Shown here piece by piece: positions 17,468 through 26,530 of a stretch of DNA of 64,000 bases. The stretch's first letter is position 1. Every line of letters starts with the position of its first letter. The notes under the pieces are model-generated. The model made no database searches and was not told where the DNA came from. It worked only from the letters and a program-made list of their open reading frames with translations. Where the stretch lies: assembly GCF_900187995.1 (NCBI RefSeq), contig NZ_FZNZ01000002.1:62001-126000 (forward strand), given 5' to 3'. The stretch is from Prevotella jejuni (GTDB taxonomy: Bacteria; Bacteroidota; Bacteroidia; Bacteroidales; Bacteroidaceae). A program made the translations under genes and the position numbers.

Positions 17468-18085
17468 ATGAAAATCTTTGCAGTCGGCATGAATTATGCC
17501 GAATATAATAAATCGCAAAACGAAACGTTATCTAAAAAGGAAGGACCAGTTATCTTCACAAAGGCAGACTCTGCCCTACTGAAAGATAAAAAGCCTTTCT
17601 TCATTCCCGATGACTTGGGAACGATTGAATATGAAACGGAACTCGTGGTGCGTATCTGTCGATTGGGGAAAACCATCTCAGAGCGTTTCGCGCATAGATA
17701 CTACGATGCTGTGACTGTTGGTATTGACTTTACAGCCCGTGAATTACAGCAGAAGCTGAGAGCGCAAGGACTACCATGGGACCTCTGCAAAGGCTTTGAT
17801 GGTTCGGCAGCCTTAGGCGAATGGATACCAAAGGAGAAGTTCCTTGACATACAACGACTCCGCTTTCACCTTGATATCAATGGGCAAACCATTCAGGAAG
17901 GATGTACAAGTGATATGTTATACAAGGTAGATGAAATCATAAGTTACATCAGTCGCTACTTCACACTCAAGACGGGCGACATTCTCTACACAGGTTGTCC
18001 ATCAGGTTGTGGACCTGTACATATCAATGACCATCTGGAAGGATACATAGAAGAGAGAAAGGTTCTCGATTTCAATTGCAAGTAA
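17468..18085 (+). CDS. Fumarylacetoacetase-family (FAHD1-like) hydrolase/decarboxylase
   Basis: The family cleaves or decarboxylates 3-oxo acids such as acylpyruvates or oxaloacetate using Mg or Mn. The 205-residue protein is a single FAH domain. Acidic metal ligands Glu56 and Glu58 (in EYETELVV) and Asp87 (in GIDFTAREL) keep the 2- and 29-residue spacings of FAHD1-type enzymes. The C-terminal TGDILYTGCPSGCGPV loop is also typical. No pathway neighbours fix the substrate. Confidence 0.88.
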   Translation: MKIFAVGMNYAEYNKSQNETLSKKEGPVIFTKADSALLKDKKPFFIPDDLGTIEYETELVVRICRLGKTISERFAHRYYDAVTVGIDFTARELQQKLRAQGLPWDLCKGFDGSAALGEWIPKEKFLDIQRLRFHLDINGQTIQEGCTSDMLYKVDEIISYISRYFTLKTGDILYTGCPSGCGPVHINDHLEGYIEERKVLDFNCK

Positions 18086-18120
18086 AGAAGACAAGAAAAA
18101 ATAGACTATCAAGAGACTAT

Positions 18121-18290
18121 CACCCATGGTTTAGAAGACTATACATTGTTAACTAACAAGTAGCTTGCGTCTCTCTTGATTTAACCTACACACGGTTTAG
18201 AAAGCAATACATTGCTAACTAACAAGTAGCTTGCGTCTCTCTTCATTTTACCAGCACAAGGTATAGAAGGTAATACATGTTCAACAAACA
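18121..18290. repeat. 66-bp tandem repeat upstream of porU
   Basis: About 2.6 units, with GGTTTAG/GGTATAG anchors at 18128, 18194 and 18260. Units 1 and 2 share TAACTAACAAGTAGCTTGCG without a change, and unit 3 is diverged. It lies 70 bp before the porU start. Confidence 0.85.
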
Positions 18291-18359
18291 AGCACAAATA
18301 AGCAAACCAAACAAAGGGAATAACTGACCAAAAGACATAAGGAGGAATACATAGATAAA

Positions 18360-21300
18360 ATGACGAAAGGAAACAATAAGCTGATAATGAAACGTTCAGC
18401 AATACTCTGCCTCATTCTCCTGTTGAGTTGTATAAAGCTATCAGCCCAGCAGCAAAGGTTTTTCAATCTAACAGTTCAAGATGTGACAATAGACTCAGTA
18501 TTGCCACATTTCCACTATGCTATTCCCATAGGTGAGCAATATGCTGATTCTATCTACGACTTAGAGATACGTTACCCAGAGTTCATAGATATGAGCCAGA
18601 CAGACATTGCCCGATATAATGCACTGACAAGTATTATACCACCCACATTACCAGAAATACACCAGCAGATGACCGTCGAACGCAAGCGTGGGGTATTGGA
18701 GATTTCTCTAATGCCAATCGTTCAGCGCAACGGAAAAAAGCAGTTCCTCGTCAGTTTCATGATAGCTCTTACATCGCATCCAAAGAAAAGGACGACAAAA
18801 GGGCTTACTACTCGTGCTGGTAGTGGAGCCTCATCCACTACTACAAGTCGCTATGCAGAACATTCCGTTCTCGCCAATGGTAAATGGGCAAAGATACGTG
18901 TTCCTGCCAATGGTGTCTATCAGTTGACCAACGACCTCATCCGCCGTGCGGGCTTCTCTAATATAGATAAGGTGAAAATCTATGGTTATGGCGGACACTT
19001 ACAAAAGGAAGTACTAACAGCAAATGACATCATTTCGCATGATGACTTAAGAGAGGTTCCTACCTACAATAGTAATGGTAGACGCCTTTTCTACGCTCGT
19101 GGCCCTATCAGTTGGGAAAGTAACACATCTGTGAAGAGAGTCCGCAACCCCTATTCAGACTATGGCTATTATTTCCTAACTGAGGATAATAACACTGCAC
19201 CTACGACTATTTCAGACAGCACCACCTTCCTTAATAGTTTCTATCCTTCGGCTGACGACTACCATAGTCTACATGAAATAGATAATTTCAGTTGGTATCA
19301 TGGAGGGCGCAACCTCTTTGAAGAGACACCATTAAAGCTCAACGAAAGTAAGATTTTCACCTTATCTAACAAAGCACATGCAACAAATGCAAAGCTCACA
19401 GTAGCCATAACAACAGGTTCCTATACCTCAACTGTAAAGGTAGAAGCAAATGGTCAACATTTGGGCGATATAAGAGTATCTCCACAAGATTCCTTTGACA
19501 AAGGTTACGAAGAAGTCAGGACCTACACACTCAACACGCTCCATGCTGTTGATAGTATCAAATTAACCACTCTGTCAGGCGGTCCTGCACGTCTTGACTA
19601 CCTCATCATGACTTACCCTACGGCTGCACCAGCTCCCTTGTTAAAGGCTTCCTTCCCTACACCCGAATATGTTTATAATATAACCAACCAAGACCATCAT
19701 GCTGACGAACCCGTCAACATGGTGATTATCATCCCTACAAGTCAGAAGTTATTAGCACAAGCAGAACGCTTAGCAGCCTTCCATCGCACACACGATAACA
19801 TCACCGTACGCATTGTTCCAGCAGACGAACTCTATAACGAGTTCTCCAGTGGGACTCCTGATGCTATGGCTTACCGCCGTTATATGAAGATGCTTTACGA
19901 TCGTGCTACTACCACCAATCTCCCACAGTCGCTCCTTCTCTTTGGCGATTGCGTATGGGATAATCGTATGGTCACCAGCGCCTGCCGCAATCTCAACCCC
20001 GATGACTATCTCTTGGCATACGAGAGTGAGAACTCATTCAGCGAGACCGACTGCTATGTCAATGATGGTTGGTTTACGTTAATGGATGATGGTGAGGGAG
20101 GAGACTTACTGAGACGTGACAAAGAAGACCTCGGAGTAGGTCGCTTCCCTGTTACTGATCCCTCTGAAGCAAAGATATTAGTCGATAAGACTATCAGTTA
20201 TGCAGAGAATAAGAATGGTGGGAGTTGGGAGAATGTCATCATGTTCATGGGCGATGATGGCAACAACAACCTTCACATGCATGATGTCAATGAGACCGCA
20301 GAGACCATTATGTCGACCTATCCCGACTATCAAGTAAAGAAGGTGATGTGGGATGCTTACCCTCGTGTATCGTCTGCCACCGGTAACACCTACCCTGAAG
20401 TAAGTGCTATCATCAAGCAACAACAATCACAGGGTGCACTTATCATGGATTATGCGGGACATGGAAAAGAAGACCAGATATCCCATGAAGCAGTGCTACG
20501 CCTTAATGACTTTGCCAATTTCACTAACACTAATCTACCTCTCTGGATTACTGCCAGCTGTGATATTATGCCTTACGATGGTACCATCCCGACCATCGGT
20601 GAAGCGGCAATGTTAAATAAGAAAGGTGGTTCAGTAGCCTTCTGGGGTACTACCCGCACGGTATATGCCTACTATAACAAGGCTATCAACACCGCTTTCC
20701 TTAAGCATGTACTAAGCTTTACAGATGGAAGACCAACCACGTTGGGCGAGGCGCAGCGTTTAGCTAAGTGTGAGTTGATTAACTCAAACAGCGACCTCAC
20801 ACCGAACAAGTTACAGTATGCCCTATTAGGCGACCCTGCCCTCTCCCTTAACCTCCCAACCTTAGAGATTAAAGTAGAGACAATTAACGGACAAGCCCCC
20901 AATGCGTCAGGCTCAGTTACACTCAAGGGTGGCTCGGTTGTGACCGTCAAAGGATACATAGCAAAGGCCGGAAACAAACAGACCGATTACAAGGGACTGC
21001 TCACAGCAACCGTTCGTGACACAAAAGAGCTCATCACTTGTAAGCAACAAGAGGAGACATCCACAAGTGCTTTCCAGTATTATGACCGCCAGAAGGTGCT
21101 CTACAATGGTACAGACAGTATCAAGAACGGAGAGTTCACCTTTACCTTTGCCGTACCACGCGACATCAACTACGCAGCAGGTACGGGCCTAATTAATCTC
21201 TTTGCCATTAATGACAACCACACCCTCATGGCCCAAGGTCACGAAGAAGGGTTCACGATTGATGGCTCTGAAGTTGTTTATAACGATTCCATCGGACCGT

Positions 21301-21950
21301 CTATCTATGCTTATCTCAATTCGCCTTCGTTCGTTAATGGCGGTGAGGTAAACAGCACTCCATACTTCTATGCACAGATAACAGACAAAGATGGCATCAA
21401 TGCCTCAGGTAATGGTATCGGACATGACATGCAGCTGACTATCGACGGTAAGTTGACACAGACCTACATCTTAAACGACAACTTCCGATACGACTTCGGT
21501 AGCTATACCTCAGGAGCAACAGGTTTCAGCCTACCAGAGCTCTCTGAGGGTCCACACACGCTACAGTTCCGTGCATGGGACATACAGAACAACCCTTCAA
21601 CCGTCACCCTTCAGTTCAAAGTTGTCAAGGGATTGGCCCCTGAAATCTATAGTGTCAATGCCTCAAAGAACCCAGCTACAACAGAGACAACCTTCATCGT
21701 CACCCATAACTACATTGGTTCAGATGTGGATATAGACATCGAAGTATTCGATATGAGCGGTCGACTGCTATGGCACCGCAGCGAGACAGCAGTTGCATCG
21801 GGCAATGCCATCACCGCCAACTGGGACCTTACCGTTGAGAGTGGGGCAAGACTCAAGACGGGTGTCTACCTCTATCGAGTACGTCTCAGCAGTAATGGAG
21901 CCACCAAGGTATCGAAAGCTAAGAAACTAATTATCTTAGACAATAAATAA
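18360..21950 (+). CDS. porU: PorU, type IX secretion sortase (gingipain-like C25 peptidase)
   Basis: Cell-surface sortase that removes the C-terminal signal of T9SS cargo and attaches the protein to A-LPS. The 1196-residue product has a signal peptide ending at LSAQ (a shorter start at 18387 gives the same peptide without nine leading residues; AAGGAGG at 18339-18345 mildly favours 18360). The C25 caspase-like domain spans about 450-800, with catalytic His701 in AGHGKED and Cys734 in TASCDIMPYDG, plus LGVGRFPV before it. The C-terminus resembles a T9SS sorting domain and ends VSKAKKLIILDNK. porV follows after 60 bp and ispF after that, an order I recall from Porphyromonas gingivalis. Confidence 0.95.
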   Translation: MTKGNNKLIMKRSAILCLILLLSCIKLSAQQQRFFNLTVQDVTIDSVLPHFHYAIPIGEQYADSIYDLEIRYPEFIDMSQTDIARYNALTSIIPPTLPEIHQQMTVERKRGVLEISLMPIVQRNGKKQFLVSFMIALTSHPKKRTTKGLTTRAGSGASSTTTSRYAEHSVLANGKWAKIRVPANGVYQLTNDLIRRAGFSNIDKVKIYGYGGHLQKEVLTANDIISHDDLREVPTYNSNGRRLFYARGPISWESNTSVKRVRNPYSDYGYYFLTEDNNTAPTTISDSTTFLNSFYPSADDYHSLHEIDNFSWYHGGRNLFEETPLKLNESKIFTLSNKAHATNAKLTVAITTGSYTSTVKVEANGQHLGDIRVSPQDSFDKGYEEVRTYTLNTLHAVDSIKLTTLSGGPARLDYLIMTYPTAAPAPLLKASFPTPEYVYNITNQDHHADEPVNMVIIIPTSQKLLAQAERLAAFHRTHDNITVRIVPADELYNEFSSGTPDAMAYRRYMKMLYDRATTTNLPQSLLLFGDCVWDNRMVTSACRNLNPDDYLLAYESENSFSETDCYVNDGWFTLMDDGEGGDLLRRDKEDLGVGRFPVTDPSEAKILVDKTISYAENKNGGSWENVIMFMGDDGNNNLHMHDVNETAETIMSTYPDYQVKKVMWDAYPRVSSATGNTYPEVSAIIKQQQSQGALIMDYAGHGKEDQISHEAVLRLNDFANFTNTNLPLWITASCDIMPYDGTIPTIGEAAMLNKKGGSVAFWGTTRTVYAYYNKAINTAFLKHVLSFTDGRPTTLGEAQRLAKCELINSNSDLTPNKLQYALLGDPALSLNLPTLEIKVETINGQAPNASGSVTLKGGSVVTVKGYIAKAGNKQTDYKGLLTATVRDTKELITCKQQEETSTSAFQYYDRQKVLYNGTDSIKNGEFTFTFAVPRDINYAAGTGLINLFAINDNHTLMAQGHEEGFTIDGSEVVYNDSIGPSIYAYLNSPSFVNGGEVNSTPYFYAQITDKDGINASGNGIGHDMQLTIDGKLTQTYILNDNFRYDFGSYTSGATGFSLPELSEGPHTLQFRAWDIQNNPSTVTLQFKVVKGLAPEIYSVNASKNPATTETTFIVTHNYIGSDVDIDIEVFDMSGRLLWHRSETAVASGNAITANWDLTVESGARLKTGVYLYRVRLSSNGATKVSKAKKLIILDNK

Positions 21951-22010
21951 GACAGATAGAACGTTTCTATCCATATAGCAACATAAAACAAGCAACACAA
22001 TAAAAACAGA

Positions 22011-23177
22011 ATGATTAATAAGCTTCGTATAGCCATCCTCTCACTGACGGTACTTGCCTCGTCTACCGCTTTTGCGCAAGAGAAGAAGGATATCTTTAAC
22101 CCTGTCAACACATCAGTTACTTCACAGACCATCGCGCCAGACGCACGTTCGGCTGGTATGGGTGATGTCGGTGCAGCCACTGACCCCGATGTCAACTCAC
22201 AGTATTGGAATCCTGCTAAATATCCTTTTAACATCTCTCGTGCGGGTGTCTCACTGAACTATACACCTTGGCTCCGCCAGTTAGTGAGCGATATCGACTT
22301 AGCCTACCTTGCTGGCTACTATCGTATCGGTGACTATAGTGCTGTCTCAGCATCATTGCGTTACTTCTCTTTGGGTGAGGTGCAGATGACTGATGGCTCT
22401 AATATGACCATCAACCCCTACGAGATGTCATTGGATGTAGCCTACTCCTTGATGCTAAGCGAGCATTTCTCATTAGGTGCTGCGGTACGTTGGATATACT
22501 CCGACCTTACCTATAACTATACTGACGACACCGCTCCTGGTTCTGCCTTTGCTGCCGACCTGTCATGCTACTACCAGAACTATATCAATATCGGCGAACG
22601 TGAGTGCCAATTAGGGTTAGGTATGAACATCTCAAACATCGGCTCTAAGATTACCTTCGGTGGTGACAACCGTTCTGAGTTCATCCCAACCAACCTCCGT
22701 TTAGGTGCTTCCTTGATGGTTCCTATCGATGAGTTCAACCGTTTTACCATTGCTGCTGATGCCAACAAGTTATTGGTGCCGACCTATCCGAAGCGTAAGG
22801 CTGATGAGACACAGGTAGACTATGACAATCGACTCCAGAAGGATTACTATGACGTATCATCTATCTCTGGTATCTTCAAGAGCTTTGGCGATGCACCTAA
22901 TGGTGCTTCTGAAGAGTTACAAGAGATACAGTGGAGCTTAGGCGCAGAGTACACTTATAATGACAAGTTCTCCCTTCGTGCTGGTTATCACCATGAGAGT
23001 GAGAACAAAGGTAACCGAAAATACTTCACTGTGGGCGCCGGCTTTAAGATGAATGTCTTTGCTTTAGATGCGGGATATGTCATTGCAACGGCCAAGAACA
23101 ACCCACTCGACCAGACTCTCCGCTTCTCCCTCACCTTTGATATGGATGGTATTAAGGACTTGTTTAAGAGGAGGTAG
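22011..23177 (+). CDS. porV: PorV (LptO), type IX secretion outer-membrane shuttle
   Basis: A 14-strand FadL-like outer-membrane barrel that takes cargo from the T9SS translocon to PorU. The 388-residue product has a signal peptide ending TAFAQ, then the family signature IAPDARSAGMGDVGAAT (about 43-59) and QYWNPAKYPF, then alternating barrel strands to a C-terminal RFSLTFDMDGI. It lies directly after porU, so the sortase and its shuttle are probably one transcript. Confidence 0.95.
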   Translation: MINKLRIAILSLTVLASSTAFAQEKKDIFNPVNTSVTSQTIAPDARSAGMGDVGAATDPDVNSQYWNPAKYPFNISRAGVSLNYTPWLRQLVSDIDLAYLAGYYRIGDYSAVSASLRYFSLGEVQMTDGSNMTINPYEMSLDVAYSLMLSEHFSLGAAVRWIYSDLTYNYTDDTAPGSAFAADLSCYYQNYINIGERECQLGLGMNISNIGSKITFGGDNRSEFIPTNLRLGASLMVPIDEFNRFTIAADANKLLVPTYPKRKADETQVDYDNRLQKDYYDVSSISGIFKSFGDAPNGASEELQEIQWSLGAEYTYNDKFSLRAGYHHESENKGNRKYFTVGAGFKMNVFALDAGYVIATAKNNPLDQTLRFSLTFDMDGIKDLFKRR

Positions 23178-23180
23178 AGA

Positions 23181-23211
23181 CCTCCCCCAGCCCCTCCGAA
23201 GGAGGGGAGAA
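23181..23211. repeat. REP-like palindrome after porV
   Basis: CCCCTCCGAAGGAGGGG (23191-23207) is a perfect 7-bp stem with a 3-base loop, preceded by CCTCCCCCAG, directly after the porV stop. Similar G/C-rich palindromes are dispersed in many Bacteroidota. A degenerate relative is at 24009-24023. Confidence 0.65.
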
Positions 23212-23366
23212 CCGAACTGGAGGTTATTAGAAATTACTTGGCTATCTGCATATCACCTCGTTCATTAATTATTTAGCATTAACTCTCAACCAACCTTCTG
23301 TTTATCTATTTGTATAGACACTCCCTCCTTTGCAGGGTAACAGGAAGGTTCTCCTTATATAAGAAT

Positions 23367-23870
23367 ATGACCAATTCTACCCAACCCATCCCATCTTTCC
23401 GTGTCGGAATGGGATATGACGTACACAAACTTGTGGAAGGACGCGACCTTTATTTAGGTGGTATTAAGATTAAGCACAGTCTCGGTCTTCTCGGACACAG
23501 TGATGCCGACGTACTCATTCACGCTATCTGTGATGCCTTACTCGGTGCTGCTAACATGCGCGACATCGGTTATCATTTCCCCGATACTTCTGCTGATACG
23601 CTCGATATGGACTCTAAGATTATCCTTCGCAAGACCATTGACCTCTTGTCAACAAAGGGTTATCGTGTAGGAAACATCGATGCTACGGTGTGTGCCGAGC
23701 GTCCAAAGATAAACCCACATATCCCTGCTATGTGCAAGTGCTTGGCTGACATTATCGGTTGCGACGTCGATGCCGTATCTATCAAGGCCACCACTTCCGA
23801 GCGCATGGGCTTTGTTGGTCGCGAAGAGGGCATGGCTGCCTACGCTGTATGCCTTATTGTGAAAGGCTAA
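23367..23870 (+). CDS. ispF: 2-C-methyl-D-erythritol 2,4-cyclodiphosphate synthase
   Basis: Fifth enzyme of the MEP isoprenoid pathway. The ATG at 23367 gives 167 residues, the family length; an upstream TTG at 23310 would add an unrelated extension. Motifs seen are GYDVHKL (metal-binding Asp and His), GLLGHSDADVLIHAICDALLGA, and the C-terminal KATTSERMGFVGREEGMAA. A trimeric Zn enzyme is expected. It follows porV by 189 bp and ends at a clear terminator. Confidence 0.97.
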   Translation: MTNSTQPIPSFRVGMGYDVHKLVEGRDLYLGGIKIKHSLGLLGHSDADVLIHAICDALLGAANMRDIGYHFPDTSADTLDMDSKIILRKTIDLLSTKGYRVGNIDATVCAERPKINPHIPAMCKCLADIIGCDVDAVSIKATTSERMGFVGREEGMAAYAVCLIVKG

Positions 23871-23942
23871 TAATCACCGCATAGACAACAGATAATCTAC
23901 GAATACATATCCGTACTATCTTATCATCATCATAAAAAAACA

Positions 23943-23978
23943 AAGGCTGAAATCCAAAAGAGGGTTTCAGCCTTTTTT
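23943..23978 (+). terminator. Rho-independent terminator of ispF
   Basis: AAGGCTGAAA (23943-23952) pairs with TTTCAGCCTT (23965-23974), with a T6 tract to 23978. Confidence 0.93.
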
Positions 23979-24426
23979 ACGTTTGGTGGTTCCGCTCCCT
24001 TTTTACTCCTCCACAAGGAGGGACATAGCCACCAAGATAACCCTATAAAAGGTAGATCTACCCCCTGCCCCACCCTCGCTGAGAGGAGAATAGAATGTGA
24101 GGTTACCCCTATTGGACTATAAATAATAGAAAATAGAACGCCAAATATATACAGAGGACGTGTGAGGGTAGAACAGTCATTGCTCCCTCTTCATTCGAGG
24201 AAGGGCCAAGGATAAAACACTTTCTTCGCTCTTAATGTCAACTTTTTTCGCCTCTTTCACATCCAACACATGCTCCACAAGGTGCAAGAAGAGGCCTTTC
24301 TACATCCAAGAACATGCCCTTCAAGGGGCAAAAAGACGCTCTTCTTGAAGCAAGAAAGGCGTCTTCTTCAACGCCTTCTATAATCATCTGATTATATGAA
24401 GGTTACAGACTCAGTTCTTGATAGAA
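23979..24426. other. Gene-free stretch with low-complexity GCAAAAAGACGCTCTT-type segment
   Basis: No gene seen. A short CTCCTCCACAAGGAGG palindrome (24007-24022) resembles the REP-like unit after porV. The segment 24256-24380 repeats CATGC, GCAAGAAG and GACGCTCTTC blocks reminiscent of 5629-5735 inside the first MITE-like element. The relationship is weak. Confidence 0.4.
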
Positions 24427-24621
24427 TCATACTCCTTTCTTGAGGGTTATTGACACAACAATTCGTAATACTTTTTTACCATCCCAATAACACCTCCAAA
24501 ATGTAGTATGTTGCTCCATAATACCCGTAAAGACTATTTGCTTAGCAGCTCGTCTCGTCTTTCTACTCCGCTGAGAACAGCTTTCAAGGAACAAACCTAC
24601 CTTCTTAACGGCTTTTTCCAA
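24427..24621 (-). CDS. Doubtful 64-residue basic hypothetical protein
   Basis: ATG at 24621 gives a basic, Arg/Lys-rich product with RSRKTRRAAKQIVFTG and WRCYWDGKKV segments. It has no signal peptide and no family I recognise. It lies in an otherwise empty gap, divergent to the next gene and 11 bp from that gene's -7 element. It may be spurious. Confidence 0.25.
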   Translation of the reverse strand: MEKAVKKVGLFLESCSQRSRKTRRAAKQIVFTGIMEQHTTFWRCYWDGKKVLRIVVSITLKKGV

Positions 24622-24631
24622 TAAAAAACAT

Positions 24632-24639
24632 TAACTTTG
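24632..24639 (+). promoter_or_regulatory. -7 element for the secreted-protein/nuclease pair
   Basis: TAACTTTG matches TAnnTTTG, with only a TTTTT run at the -33 position. The leader would be about 80 bases. Confidence 0.5.
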
Positions 24640-24724
24640 CAATATAACCATTTGAAGTTTATCCTTTAGCGTTTAACTCGTAGGTAATAACAATTAAAAA
24701 CCAACATACTATTTATAAAAAAGC

Positions 24725-26449
24725 ATGAAACATTTTTTACACATCTTAGTACTAACACTTATATTGGCTTTGCCATTACGAGTTTGTGCTGACACAGTTA
24801 CCTTCGATTTCACTACTGACGAAGGACTCAAAGCTTTAGGCATAGAGAAACCCAAACAAGGAAAGGCTGCAAATCTGTCTGACAAGGGCTATACACTCCA
24901 AGATGTAACCTTAACGCAAAAGAAAAACAATGCCTCAACGCCTACACGAATATGGAACTCTAAAGGCAATATAGAGTTACGTTTCTATGCAAATAGTGAG
25001 CTTACCCTTAGCGTACCAGCAGGGAAACAGATTACAAGTATTATTTTTACTGGTAACTTGAAAAGCACATGTAACAGCGGAGCACTAAATGGTTTGTCAT
25101 GGATAAACAATGATTCCGTGATTAGTTCAGTGACTTTTAAAGCATCTGCAACGAATTATATCAATACAATAACAGTCAATTATTCAGCGACACAACCAAC
25201 GAAACCTATTGCAAAGGTGAACTGTATCAAAGAACTGAAGACCTTGGCAAGTGGAACTAAGGCTACCCTCACCCTTACCGATGGCAATGAGGGCAGTATG
25301 GCACGTGTCCTTTACGTATTCGGAACAGGCAACACACAGGAGGCATACGTACGTGACACGACTGGTGCGGTATGCTTCTATGGCATCAATCCAAACGTAC
25401 CTTTCGTTAGCAATCAGCACTTAGCAGGACAGATTACAGGTGAGTATGTCGTGGAAAATGGTGTCCCATGCTTTAAAGCTATTCCTAATGTGACTAACAC
25501 CTCACTACTTGTCATTGCAGCACCTGTTACTGAACAAGCTGTCCAACCAAAGGAAATTAAAGCAAAAAATTATCTTGATAACACTGCTGATTGGGTATGC
25601 TTGAAGGACCAGACACTTGTCGATGATGCCCTCACCACGCAAGACGGTATTGTCATCAACAACCGCTTTGGTAGTAACGAGAAATACACTGCACCATATC
25701 AAGGCGCTATCATTGACCTTGCAGGAATCGTTGTTCCTAATAGTGGAAGGAAGGAAATCAACCCAATCTACCTAAATAGCCATCGCCCTATCACCTTTGT
25801 TATCGACGAAGAGAAGGCTTTTGTATTGCCTCAAAGCGATATTACGGATGCAGCTGTCCGCCTTAAGCGTACGTTCTCAGCAGACCATTGGGACACTTTT
25901 GCCGTTCCTTTCGACATTGAAGCAAAAGACTTAGCAGGTGCGAAGATAGCAATATTCACCAAGCAGGTAAAAGACAATACTCTGATATTTGATGATAAGC
26001 AAAGTCAAATAGAAGCAGGTAAGCCCTACCTCATCAAGTGGAACATAGAGAACTCGACCTTTGAAGGAATAACACTCAAGACGACAAAGCCAGAGACAGT
26101 GACATCAAACGATGGACAATACAGTTTCGTGGCTGTTTATAGTCCAAAAACTCTCGCCTTGGATAAGACCGAACGTTATCTCTCTACAGATGAAAGTCTC
26201 AACTATCCAGTAAGTGCTGACAACAAGGCCAACCTTCTGAAAGGTTTACATGCCTACTATCGTGTACCAGCAACAGCAACTGTTAAGATTTCATTCTCAT
26301 CCACACCAGATGCGATTACGCACCCTTATATGCTTACAAACAAGGCGATGAAGGTGTATAACCTCAATGGACAATACGTGGGTAGTACGCTCACTAACCT
26401 ACCAAAGGGAGTGTACATCGTGAATGGACATAAACTGATTATCAAATAA
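24725..26449 (+). CDS. Secreted protein with T9SS-type C-terminal signal, function unknown
   Basis: The 574-residue protein has a signal peptide ending VCAD, then a beta-rich region with a TFDFTTDEGLKALGI opening. The C-terminal 35 residues end LPKGVYIVNGHKLIIK. This GVYIxNG(K/H)K(I/V) tail recurs in three other exported proteins of the window and is typical of Prevotella T9SS cargo. The middle (about 170-300) has an OB-like stretch (ARVLYVFGTG, AYVRDTTGAVCFYG), but no enzyme motif is visible. It lies 81 bp upstream of a secreted nuclease, with a 20-codon reading frame between. Confidence 0.75.
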   Translation: MKHFLHILVLTLILALPLRVCADTVTFDFTTDEGLKALGIEKPKQGKAANLSDKGYTLQDVTLTQKKNNASTPTRIWNSKGNIELRFYANSELTLSVPAGKQITSIIFTGNLKSTCNSGALNGLSWINNDSVISSVTFKASATNYINTITVNYSATQPTKPIAKVNCIKELKTLASGTKATLTLTDGNEGSMARVLYVFGTGNTQEAYVRDTTGAVCFYGINPNVPFVSNQHLAGQITGEYVVENGVPCFKAIPNVTNTSLLVIAAPVTEQAVQPKEIKAKNYLDNTADWVCLKDQTLVDDALTTQDGIVINNRFGSNEKYTAPYQGAIIDLAGIVVPNSGRKEINPIYLNSHRPITFVIDEEKAFVLPQSDITDAAVRLKRTFSADHWDTFAVPFDIEAKDLAGAKIAIFTKQVKDNTLIFDDKQSQIEAGKPYLIKWNIENSTFEGITLKTTKPETVTSNDGQYSFVAVYSPKTLALDKTERYLSTDESLNYPVSADNKANLLKGLHAYYRVPATATVKISFSSTPDAITHPYMLTNKAMKVYNLNGQYVGSTLTNLPKGVYIVNGHKLIIK

Positions 26450-26465
26450 GAAGGAACTCAACGTT

Positions 26466-26528
26466 ATGAAGAAAACATATAACACACTGATGATTATGAA
26501 CATTATCGCTAAAAATAAGGAGGATTAA
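26466..26528 (+). CDS. Possible 20-codon leader peptide before the nuclease
   Basis: ATG at 26466 reads MKKTYNTLMIMNIIAKNKED and stops 2 bp before the nuclease ATG. Its last codons overlap the nuclease ribosome-binding site (AAGGAGG, 26517-26523), so translation through it would affect nuclease initiation. It may be chance; there is no comparative evidence. Confidence 0.3.
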   Translation: MKKTYNTLMIMNIIAKNKED

Positions 26529-26530
26529 AG

